Below are positions 13,626 to 19,835 of a stretch of 20,401 bases of DNA, piece after piece. This DNA comes from a virus, in the IMG/VR virus record IMGVR_UViG_3300010331_000048, positions 1 through 20,401 of that record; one strand, given 5' to 3'. How positions within the stretch are numbered: position 1 is the stretch's first letter; the number at the start of each line of letters is the position of its first letter. A program made the translations under genes and the position numbers. The notes below the pieces were generated by a model that had not been told where the DNA came from, made no database searches, and was given only the letters and a program-made list of their open reading frames with translations.

Positions 13626-14625
13626 TTAATTGCTCTATATCTTTATGTGTATAAACATTAGCAGTAGTTTCATAACTAGCATGACCTATTATCTTTTGTA
13701 GAGCAATTGTATCAGCTCCAGCATTACTCATTAGAGTTGCAAATGTATGTCTGCAATCATGTGGTTTATGTTTAAAGTTCAATTGCTCCATAATTGGTGT
13801 GAATTTCTCTTTGTAATAATTTTCATATTTGAACTGCTTTCCATTTTCTCTAGCAATTAAATACTCGTTACCCTCAGATACTCTAGCAGATATCATATCA
13901 AAAATTTTACTACTTATTGGTATAATCCTATCTTTACCAGCATCTGTCTTAATTCCACCAGTTATGGTCCTGTTCTCCAAATCTACATCTCCTGGCTTAA
14001 GTATAATTAATTCTCCTATTCTAAGGCCTGTATAAATCATAATTAAAATAGTATCTACGTATTTAATACTATCTTTAACTTCAATTAATCTTTTTATTTC
14101 CTTATCAGAAAATGCCTTTCTTGTGCTGTCCTCGGTATTTTTACCTATTTCTACGTAGTTTGAATAGTCCTTATTTATAATATCATTTTCCATTGCAAAT
14201 TTAAAAAGCTGATTATAAAGAACTTTAATTTTTCTTAAGTTACCATGTTTTTTACCACATGTCCTTATAACGTCTTGCATATGCTTAGTTCTTATATCGA
14301 CAAACTTCATATCATGTAGAGCAGCGCAAGTTATATACGCAGCCTTATAACCATTAACTGCGCTTTGAGTTACACTTTCAAACTTACCTACATTCCAATT
14401 ATTATATACATCACTAAAAGTTACAGTTGATACTTCTATACTATAGGGATCCTTATTAAAATCAGCCAAGGCTTGCATTGCTAATTCCCTTTTTTCATAA
14501 TATCCTATAGTCTGATATAACTGTTTTGCATTATCATCCCATCCTATAGTCTTACGAGCCATGAAAGGCTTTCTTCTTTTGCCACTTAACTTATAAACTG
14601 ATCCATAGCCATTTGGGTTTCTCAT
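13603..14625 (-). CDS. int: Tyrosine-family phage integrase
   Basis: A 340-aa recombinase with all catalytic residues visible: Arg202 ('TGLRIGE'), Lys231 ('AGKDR'), His289 and Arg292 ('HDCRH'), His315 ('GHAS') and nucleophile Tyr325 ('NVYTH'). Residues about 1-55 are a basic, beta-rich arm-binding (AP2-like) domain, 65-155 the core-binding SAM-like domain, and 170-340 the catalytic domain. It inserts and excises the phage genome by recombining attP with attB. AAAGGAG lies five bases before the ATG. It is transcribed after the repressor gene, with only 24 bases between them, so both likely share the repressor promoter. Five arm sites lie just past its end. Confidence 0.96.
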   Translation of the reverse strand: MRNPNGYGSVYKLSGKRRKPFMARKTIGWDDNAKQLYQTIGYYEKRELAMQALADFNKDPYSIEVSTVTFSDVYNNWNVGKFESVTQSAVNGYKAAYITCAALHDMKFVDIRTKHMQDVIRTCGKKHGNLRKIKVLYNQLFKFAMENDIINKDYSNYVEIGKNTEDSTRKAFSDKEIKRLIEVKDSIKYVDTILIMIYTGLRIGELIILKPGDVDLENRTITGGIKTDAGKDRIIPISSKIFDMISARVSEGNEYLIARENGKQFKYENYYKEKFTPIMEQLNFKHKPHDCRHTFATLMSNAGADTIALQKIIGHASYETTANVYTHKDIEQLKKAIDLI

Positions 14626-14649
14626 TGTTACTCCTTTATTTATCTATAG

Positions 14650-15102
14650 TTATTTTTTATATTTATAACCAACCATTTTCATTTGTTCTAATAAAGCATT
14701 CCCGAATTCCATAACATCTCTGTCTGACATTTCATTTATATTAAAACCCTCAGCTGCAAACATTTGGTGCTTACTTATGTAAGCCCTAGCTTCCTCTGGA
14801 CAAGTAAATTGCTCAGGAACTACATCTAGATTGGATTCTATTTTTTTTGCATTACTTACTTTATCAGGAGCATATATTGCTTCCATCTCTTTAACTAAAG
14901 AATCCTGTATTTCTTTAAAAAATTCATCAACTGAAACATCAAGAGCATCTGCAAGCTTATTTAGAATTTTAGTAGACGGATTAGTTTTTTCATTTCGCTC
15001 AATAGCAGAAATATAACTTGCGTTCATTTTGGCTTTTCTTGCCAACTCATTTACACCAAGTCCTTTCTGTTCTCTTAGATCTTTTATTTTATCACCTAGC
15101 AT
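14650..15102 (-). CDS. CI-like phage repressor without peptidase domain
   Basis: A 150-aa protein with a canonical XRE helix-turn-helix at residues about 5-60 ('VNELARKAKMNASYISAIERN'), then an acidic, mostly helical C-terminal region (about 70-150) likely for oligomerisation. There is no S24 autocleavage domain, so inactivation cannot follow lambda-type RecA self-cleavage; an antirepressor or ImmA-like protease is the usual alternative. GGAGG precedes the ATG. Position divergent from a Cro-like gene, with seven operators between them, makes it the master lysogeny repressor. Confidence 0.88.
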   Translation of the reverse strand: MLGDKIKDLREQKGLGVNELARKAKMNASYISAIERNEKTNPSTKILNKLADALDVSVDEFFKEIQDSLVKEMEAIYAPDKVSNAKKIESNLDVVPEQFTCPEEARAYISKHQMFAAEGFNINEMSDRDVMEFGNALLEQMKMVGYKYKK

Positions 15103-15157
15103 TTTGTAACCTCCGTAAATGTATTCTATTAGAATATATTATACCCTACTAGAATAT

Positions 15158-15185
15158 ATTATATTCCTATAGAATGTGAAGTCAA
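15158..15185 (-). promoter_or_regulatory. Repressor (leftward) promoter
   Basis: On the minus strand, TTGACT (15185-15180), 16 bases, TATAAT (15163-15158). The operator at 15163-15175 lies in its spacer, so the repressor should regulate itself. Confidence 0.75.
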
Positions 15186-15267
15186 TAGGAAATAGAAGAA
15201 ATACGGAGGTATATTCTGATAGAACATGATAATTTGTTCTAACCATGTGCCATCAGAATTTTAAACT

Positions 15268-15296
15268 TTGTGTATTCTGATAGCACATGATATTAT
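15268..15296 (+). promoter_or_regulatory. Early (rightward) lytic promoter
   Basis: TTGTGT (15268-15273), 17 bases, TATTAT (15291-15296). An operator starts at the first base of the spacer (15274) and another at 15297 covers the start site, so repressor binding should block it. Confidence 0.7.
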
Positions 15297-15329
15297 ATTC
15301 TCATGGAACACGAAAGTGAGGTGAACGAC

Positions 15330-15542
15330 ATGAATAAGATTAAATTTTACAGAAACAACTTAAATTTATCAATATATAAAGTGGCTGAATTAGCAGGATT
15401 AACTCCAAGCTATATCTCTAACTTAGAAAATGATAATAGGACAAACCCATCGAGGGAAGCAATGCAGAAAATATCTAATGCATTAAAAGAAAGTGTACAA
15501 GCAATATTCTTCCCAGATGATAGAGAGGAAGGATCAGAGTGA
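15330..15542 (+). CDS. Cro-like XRE regulator (70 aa)
   Basis: A full helix-turn-helix domain: 'LSIYKVAELAGLTPSYISNLEND' at about residues 13-35, then 'SREAMQKISNALKESVQAIFF'. I chose ATG 15330, which has GAGGTGA at correct spacing; the upstream ATG at 15303 lies inside an operator and has no ribosome-binding site. As first gene of the early operon it probably competes with the repressor at the shared operators. Its stop overlaps the next start (GTGA). Confidence 0.85.
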   Translation: MNKIKFYRNNLNLSIYKVAELAGLTPSYISNLENDNRTNPSREAMQKISNALKESVQAIFFPDDREEGSE

Positions 15543-15739
15543 ATCAAAGCAGCGGTAAACATCTATCAGTAGTCAGAGCAGCAGACATCATGGGTAAATC
15601 TCAACAATTTGTGAGAATTGGGTTACAAAGAAACTTATTACCATTCGGAACAGCAGTAAAGATGAGCACGATGTGGACTTACTACATATCACCTAAACAG
15701 TTTTGTGAGTATGTAGGTATAGACGAAAAAACCTTATAG
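15539..15739 (+). CDS. HTH protein, excisionase/MerR-like (66 aa)
   Basis: A GTG start overlaps the Cro-like stop. 'VVRAADIMGKSQQFVRIGLQRNLLPFGTAVK' (about residues 11-41) reads as a winged helix-turn-helix of the excisionase/MerR type, and the end ('YISPKQFCEYVGID') is the usual third helix. Similar small proteins follow Cro in many Firmicute phages. It may be an excisionase that steers the integrase toward excision, or an early regulator; the position away from int argues for caution. It ends in a 6-bp GNRA-loop hairpin. Confidence 0.65.
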   Translation: MNQSSGKHLSVVRAADIMGKSQQFVRIGLQRNLLPFGTAVKMSTMWTYYISPKQFCEYVGIDEKTL

Positions 15740-15881
15740 GCTGAGAAGCCTAATTAAAAATTTCATTTTAACGTATCAAGGCAAACACTTCTTAAGATAT
15801 ATTATGCAATTCATTTCTAAAATATACCAATAAAGCGCAATGCTTTTATAGAGATAAAATAAAATTGGGAGGCTGATTATC

Positions 15882-16466
15882 ATGAAAGAGGAACTGATCC
15901 AAGAGTTTAAAAACGGAAACAAAAGAGCCGGAGACGATTTTTACAATGCAAACAGAGGTCTGGTGCATACAGTAGCTAAAAAATACCAACGCATGAGTAT
16001 GGACCAACAAGAGGTTATGGCAATAGTTAATCAAGCATTTGCACATGCAATCAAAAATGTGGATTTAGAAAAAGCTATGTTTTCAACATACTTCGGAGCA
16101 GTAGCACATGGAATGATAATGAGACATATCAGAGATTATGAAAGCACTATCAGGACGCAAAGAAAAGATGTGGCAGCAGGGAAAATAGTGTACTGCGAAA
16201 GTTTTAATCTAGTAATAGCAGGGGCATCTGAAGATATTACATTAGGCAGCAAACTTAGTTCGGAGCAAGATTTTACAAAAGTTTTTGTGGATGAGGCCCT
16301 AAGCAAAATCAATAAAAAAGACAGACAAGCTTTCAAACTTAAATTATTTTGTGATCTTTCACAGTGTGAGATAGCTGAAAAGCTTGGGACTAGTCAGGTA
16401 GAAGTTAGCAGGCGACTAGCAAGAGCCAAAACCTCATTAAAAATATTTTTGAGAGAGGTGAGTTAA
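15882..16466 (+). CDS. Sigma-70-family RNA polymerase sigma factor
   Basis: A 194-aa protein with sigma region 2 at about residues 23-86 ('RGLVHTVAKKY', then 'FSTYFGAVAHGMIMRHIRD') and region 4 at about 140-190 with its helix-turn-helix 'LSQCEIAEKLGTSQVEVSRRLARAK'. Region 3 is reduced, as in SigF-like or ECF-like factors. TGGGAGG precedes the ATG. Phage sigma factors redirect host polymerase to middle or late promoters, so this may switch on the structural and lysis genes. Which promoters it recognises is not visible from this window. First gene after a 142-base gap with no obvious promoter. Confidence 0.85.
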   Translation: MKEELIQEFKNGNKRAGDDFYNANRGLVHTVAKKYQRMSMDQQEVMAIVNQAFAHAIKNVDLEKAMFSTYFGAVAHGMIMRHIRDYESTIRTQRKDVAAGKIVYCESFNLVIAGASEDITLGSKLSSEQDFTKVFVDEALSKINKKDRQAFKLKLFCDLSQCEIAEKLGTSQVEVSRRLARAKTSLKIFLREVS

Positions 16467-16467
16467 A

Positions 16468-16629
16468 ATGGCAGGTGGAAAAACTAGATGCAGCCAATGT
16501 GTACATGCTAGTAAAAAAGCAACTGAAAAGCCTTGTGACAAATGTGGTGAAGTTCAATTCTGTAGAAACAAGGTTGCTAATCAATTCCTAGATGCCAGTA
16601 AAAATTTAATTAGTGGCGATTTGAAATGA
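16468..16629 (+). CDS. Zinc-ribbon small protein (53 aa)
   Basis: ATG 16468 directly follows the sigma gene behind GAGAGGTGAG. Cysteines at residues 8, 11, 23 and 26 (CxxC, 11 residues, CxxC) form a probable zinc site, with another cysteine at 32. The rest is basic and helical. The stop overlaps the next start (ATGA). Possible nucleic-acid or protein binding; no family is recognised. Confidence 0.65.
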   Translation: MAGGKTRCSQCVHASKKATEKPCDKCGEVQFCRNKVANQFLDASKNLISGDLK

Positions 16630-16817
16630 TAATCAAGATTAAATGCAAAGAGTGTAGAGCAATATGGCGAATAAAAAAAGATACATTAAAAGAAGCCAGG
16701 AAAACTAAAAAGGATTATAAAGGTTGCCTCTGCAGAACATGTGATTTTAAGGCACTAGCGAATAAAACCGCAAAAGAAATTGTGAGAGGAGCTAAACATT
16801 ATGACACCTATAGGTAA
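16626..16817 (+). CDS. Zinc-ribbon small protein (63 aa)
   Basis: It starts inside the stop of the preceding zinc-ribbon gene. Two CxxC-like pairs are seen, 'CKEC' at residues 7-10 and 'CLCRTC' at about 34-39, separated by a Lys-rich helix. The two adjacent genes thus encode different tiny putative zinc proteins, common in phage early regions and of unknown role. Its end overlaps the next membrane-protein gene by 17 bases. Confidence 0.65.
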   Translation: MIIKIKCKECRAIWRIKKDTLKEARKTKKDYKGCLCRTCDFKALANKTAKEIVRGAKHYDTYR

Positions 16818-16944
16818 ATTAGTAATGACTGTTTATAGCCTTGTAGTTGTAGGTGGATTTATTATAAAGGACTTGAAAAGAGGTGATAAAGGATGGAAAG
16901 GGGTGCTACTTATACCAACACTAATATTATTAATGAACATGTAG
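16801..16944 (+). CDS. Two-helix membrane protein (47 aa), nested start
   Basis: ATG 16801 lies inside the zinc-ribbon gene, preceded by AGAGGAG at good spacing. Two hydrophobic helices (about residues 5-22 and 34-47) flank a short basic loop ('KDLKRGDKGWKG'). Its last 52 bases overlap the next gene in another frame. Small membrane proteins of this type in early regions may alter host membranes or exclude other phages, but nothing specific is visible. Confidence 0.5.
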   Translation: MTPIGKLVMTVYSLVVVGGFIIKDLKRGDKGWKGVLLIPTLILLMNM

Positions 16945-17147
16945 AAAATGTTATCAAGTTGTATTTTTCAGGGTTCTCAGTAAGAGAGGCATTAAAAGAA
17001 GTTATGACTACAGAAGTATTACGAAAGAAATTAAACAAGCTTATAATAGAAAAAAATTATGATCTTACTGACCTAGAAGTAATTAGGTTATCCCAGAGAT
17101 TAGATAAGCACATAGTAAAAGAACAAAGAAAAAAGGCTGCTCTGTAA
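16893..17147 (+). CDS. Spo0E-like aspartyl-phosphate phosphatase (84 aa)
   Basis: Residues about 42-79 match the Spo0E family: 'LRKKLNKLIIEKNYDLTDLEV' followed by 'RLSQRLDKHIVKEQ', where 'SQRLD' (67-71) replaces the typical SQELD. Spo0E proteins dephosphorylate Spo0A~P and so block entry into sporulation. The N-terminal 41 residues are extra; an internal ATG at 17004 would give a 47-aa protein of the usual family length but has a poor ribosome-binding site, whereas ATG 16893 has AGAGGTG. A phage could use it to keep the host from sporulating during infection. The Glu-to-Arg change in the motif leaves activity open. Confidence 0.7.
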   Translation: MERGATYTNTNIINEHVENVIKLYFSGFSVREALKEVMTTEVLRKKLNKLIIEKNYDLTDLEVIRLSQRLDKHIVKEQRKKAAL

Positions 17148-17206
17148 AGCAACCTAGTATAAATAGTTGTTAAATCCATTATATCACAGAAAGTGAGGTT
17201 GTACAG

Positions 17207-17356
17207 ATGGAGAAGAAATATAAGTATGTATTAGAAGGAGTATTGGCAAATCTGAGGTCGATAGATGGCCCCAATGAAGCTGATGAATATATCAATGACT
17301 CTATAAGAATTATTTCCAAAGTCTTAAAGGATGGTGAATTAAATGAAAACTTATAA
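17207..17356 (+). CDS. Hypothetical 49-aa early protein
   Basis: ATG 17207 follows GTGAGG. The product is acidic and helical ('LEGVLANLRSIDGPNEADEYINDSIRIISKVL'-like, residues 9-40), without membrane segments or known motif. It overlaps the next gene by 14 bases, supporting expression as part of the early operon. No family is recognised. Confidence 0.55.
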   Translation: MEKKYKYVLEGVLANLRSIDGPNEADEYINDSIRIISKVLKDGELNENL

Positions 17357-17723
17357 AACATGGGAAGCTATTAAAATGCTAACTGTAAATTTGGAGCTTA
17401 GATTTAAGGATAATGAAAATAGAATTTTATCTAATCGCCATAGCGCGCTAGAATGCATGTACCACAATAGAAAAATTGTTATTGACTTAGATGAATCATG
17501 GACATTAATACAGCAGTCAGTAACTTTTATGGAAGCAACAAAAGCTTTTATCAGTGGTCAAAATGTAAGAGTAGAATATGCATCTAGTACAGATGGAGAA
17601 TTAGAAACTGTATTGTTTAGCCAAGCAGATGCATCTAAACCTGGAATAATGAAATATAACCAAAACTTAACTTTTTATGTAATTGAAAATGGAAATTGGT
17701 TTATAGAGGAGGTAATTGAGTAA
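17343..17723 (+). CDS. Hypothetical 126-aa protein with internal duplication
   Basis: Two similar halves are seen. Each begins with a 'T(W/F).EA.K' segment ('KTWEAIKML' at residue 5, 'VTFMEATKAF' at about 60), continues with an Arg-containing strand, and ends with an aromatic strand ('ESWTLIQQ', 'GNWFIEE'). The 'F.EA.....G..VR' pattern is common among small phage proteins, including anti-defence Tad2-type folds, but the match is too weak to name. It overlaps the preceding gene and abuts the DUF1351 gene. Confidence 0.6.
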   Translation: MKTYKTWEAIKMLTVNLELRFKDNENRILSNRHSALECMYHNRKIVIDLDESWTLIQQSVTFMEATKAFISGQNVRVEYASSTDGELETVLFSQADASKPGIMKYNQNLTFYVIENGNWFIEEVIE

Positions 17724-18743
17724 ATGCAAGAATTAGCCTTAGTATCAAAAACCACAGCTGCAGTAGTTTCATTTAACTACGCTGAGATAGATGCTCACCT
17801 GGATGAAGTACTAAAGAAATATGGTGGTCTGTTATTCACAGAAGAAACTGTGGCAGAGTGTAAGAAAACCATAGCAGAACTTAAGAAAGGTAAAAAATCG
17901 TTAAATGATTTTAAGATAAAAACTAAAAAATTATTAACTGAGGACATTACAAAATTTGAGGACCAGTGCAAAAAACTTAGTGATAAATTCGATACAGTCA
18001 TAGACCCAATTGGTGTTCAGGCGGATGCATTCGAGGTTACTAGGAAAGAAGATAAGAAACTAGCTATCCAAACAATAATAGACACTTTAACTGATGAGAG
18101 GTTCCTGGAGTATAAGTATTACAGTCAGTTGGTAATTACAGAGCAAATGTTGAATAAAGGCCCCAAGATAAAAGATATTACTGCAGATTTAACCAAGCAA
18201 GCTGATATATTACTATCTCTGCAAAATGTAGAGGAAGCCAACATTGAACTTATTAAAAGTAAAGTTGAACTTGCTAATGCACAATATGGAGTTACCTTAC
18301 TAAATAATCTGTATCTTTCATTATTAAGTAATGGTGAAGATGTTACTAACCTAATCAAAATGATTAATGAAAATGCTGAACAGACCAAGATTGCAGCTGA
18401 AGAAGCTGAAACTGAGAAATTAGCAATTGAAGCAAGAAGAGTTGAAAGAGCAGACAGGCTTGCAGTTGAAAAGGCTGATTATGATGCTAGGATGGCTGAA
18501 GAAGATAGAATTAAAAAAGAAAGAAAAATTGAGCTAGACGAAGCCTTAAAGCAAGAATTTAAAAGAGTTTTAGATATGCAACAAGTGGAGGAATCAAAAG
18601 TTATTACACCTAGTCCGCGCCCAATAGAAACTATAGCAGACCCTGGAGTAATGGCCACAGAAACTTATACAGTTACTGGAACAGAGGCACAACTAGATGC
18701 TCTAGAAAATTACTTAAATGTTAATGGCTTTGTTTGGATCTAA
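17724..18743 (+). CDS. DUF1351-type phage protein (339 aa)
   Basis: The first 190 residues match DUF1351: 'YAEIDAHLDEVLKKYGGLLFTEETVAECKK' character at 19-48, then 'KKLLTEDITKFEDQCKKL' helices. Residues about 190-300 are a long, highly charged coiled coil. The last 30 residues ('YTVTGTEAQLDALENYLNVNGF') are a small domain common in this family's ends. Such proteins lie next to RecT-type annealing or exonuclease genes in siphophages and are thought to assist recombination or replication. Function is not established. Starts right after the previous stop. Confidence 0.85.
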   Translation: MQELALVSKTTAAVVSFNYAEIDAHLDEVLKKYGGLLFTEETVAECKKTIAELKKGKKSLNDFKIKTKKLLTEDITKFEDQCKKLSDKFDTVIDPIGVQADAFEVTRKEDKKLAIQTIIDTLTDERFLEYKYYSQLVITEQMLNKGPKIKDITADLTKQADILLSLQNVEEANIELIKSKVELANAQYGVTLLNNLYLSLLSNGEDVTNLIKMINENAEQTKIAAEEAETEKLAIEARRVERADRLAVEKADYDARMAEEDRIKKERKIELDEALKQEFKRVLDMQQVEESKVITPSPRPIETIADPGVMATETYTVTGTEAQLDALENYLNVNGFVWI

Positions 18744-18757
18744 GGAGGTGTAAATAG

Positions 18758-19015
18758 ATGCAAGAAAAGATAGCACTGGTTAAATTTAATAACAACTCAG
18801 CGACAGAGTACATGGAATACTCCTATAACACAGATATAGAGGACCTAAAGAAAGATGATGTACTTGTAGTACCAACTAACACTTCATACTCAATAGCTCA
18901 TTTCTCTAGGTATTCAGATAATAAGCAGCATGTAAAGAATGCTACTAAGTGGATTATTCAGAAAGTAGATATCGAGGGCTTTGAAAATAGAATGTTTTTA
19001 GGAGGTTTTGATTAA
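18758..19015 (+). CDS. Hypothetical 85-aa early protein
   Basis: AAGGAGGTG precedes the ATG. The protein alternates short beta strands and loops ('IALVKFN', 'DDVLVVPT', 'SYSIAHFSRY', 'KWIIQKVD') and ends 'RMFLGGFD', consistent with a small beta-barrel. No family is recognised. Its stop is immediately followed by the next start. Confidence 0.6.
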   Translation: MQEKIALVKFNNNSATEYMEYSYNTDIEDLKKDDVLVVPTNTSYSIAHFSRYSDNKQHVKNATKWIIQKVDIEGFENRMFLGGFD

Positions 19016-19222
19016 ATGGGTAAGTTAAAGAAAATAGCTTATCAAATAGAAAATGGTGAGACTGTATATTTGCACGAGAGAATTATCAAAGGCATAACTA
19101 AGAGTGCATATATCACAAAGCAGTGGGTAGAAGAGCATCCCAGAAGATTAATGGTTGAGTATAAAAGTAAAAAGTTTAAATCACATGGTTCAATGGAAAT
19201 TATTGATCTAGGTCCAGACTAA
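19016..19222 (+). CDS. Hypothetical 68-aa early protein
   Basis: ATG 19016 directly follows the preceding stop, with AGGAGG inside the end of that gene. The product is basic and beta-rich ('IAYQIENGETVYLHER', 'ITKQWVEEHP', 'MEIIDLGP'). It has no recognisable motif or membrane segment; likely a structural or regulatory early protein. Confidence 0.6.
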   Translation: MGKLKKIAYQIENGETVYLHERIIKGITKSAYITKQWVEEHPRRLMVEYKSKKFKSHGSMEIIDLGPD

Positions 19223-19235
19223 GGAGGAAATATAA

Positions 19236-19382
19236 ATGCTTAAAGGTTTAAAGAAAGCAAAAGAAATTATTGAGAATGAAATAATATTTGCAAAAACAGT
19301 TAATCCTCAGATGGCAATGGGTATGTCTCAGGTATTAATGCTTATAGAAAGAAAAATAAAAACTGAAAGCGAGGAAATATAA
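19236..19382 (+). CDS. Hypothetical 48-aa early protein
   Basis: ATG 19236 follows an excellent AAGGAGG. A helical, Lys/Glu-rich protein with a Met-rich middle ('NPQMAMGMSQVLML', about residues 23-36). No family is recognised. Confidence 0.6.
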   Translation: MLKGLKKAKEIIENEIIFAKTVNPQMAMGMSQVLMLIERKIKTESEEI

Positions 19383-19385
19383 TTT

Positions 19386-19835
19386 ATGAAAATAACAGCA
19401 GAATTTAATTCAACAGAGGAACTAATAAGCTTCATTGGTGCATTTGATACTAAGAGCTCCATCCCAAGTCAAGGTGTTACTAATATAACCAATGCAACTC
19501 CAACTGCAGCAGAGACTAAGAAAGCAGCTAAGAATGAGGTTGTTAAAAAGGAGGACAAACCTGTAGAGCCAGTTAAAACAGAAACTCTAAAGGAAGAAAT
19601 TAAAGAAATTGTTCCAACTAAAGATGCTGAAATTATTAAAGAAGAAACTAAGGCCACTGAGGGAGAAGTTGAAATTACTAAAGAGATGGTAAGAGAAAGA
19701 CTTGGAGTGATAATGAAGTCAGGCAAGCAGGCAGAAGTTAAAGCACTTGTAGCTAAACATGGTGCTAGTAAATTACCTGATCTAAAAGAAGAGGAATACG
19801 CAGCAGTATATCAGGAAGCGGAGAAATTACTATAA
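19386..19835 (+). CDS. Hypothetical 149-aa protein with acidic linker
   Basis: Three parts are visible: a short structured N-terminus (1-22), a low-complexity Glu/Lys/Thr/Pro linker (about 35-98), and a compact helical C-terminal domain (about 99-149, 'MVRERLGVIMKSGKQAEVKALVAKHG' character) that recurs at the ends of phage proteins of this neighbourhood. The linker suggests a tether between two binding domains. The stop overlaps the next start (TAATG). Function is unknown. Confidence 0.65.
   Translation: MKITAEFNSTEELISFIGAFDTKSSIPSQGVTNITNATPTAAETKKAAKNEVVKKEDKPVEPVKTETLKEEIKEIVPTKDAEIIKEETKATEGEVEITKEMVRERLGVIMKSGKQAEVKALVAKHGASKLPDLKEEEYAAVYQEAEKLL

Larger units (their letters stand above)
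15123..15309. promoter_or_regulatory. Seven 13-bp operators of the lysogeny switch
   Basis: Variants of the palindrome ATTCTATTAGAAT start at 15123, 15143, 15163, 15213, 15247 (inverted), 15274 and 15297. Examples: ATTCCTATAGAAT (15163), ATTCTGATAGAAC (15213), ATTCTGATAGCAC (15274). The first three are spaced exactly 20 bp and cover the repressor promoter; the 15274 site fills the spacer of the rightward promoter. These fit binding by the 14650 repressor and the 15330 Cro-like protein. Confidence 0.8.

Noticed and set aside
15226-15264. 12-codon ORF behind TACGGAGGT in the switch region
   Set aside because: The spacing to the ATG is too long and the ORF lies among operators; probably chance.
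19469-19726. Hydrophobic minus-strand ORF of 85 aa
   Set aside because: Antisense to the Glu/Lys-rich linker of the 19386 gene; its hydrophobicity is a by-product of complementing GAA/AAA codons.
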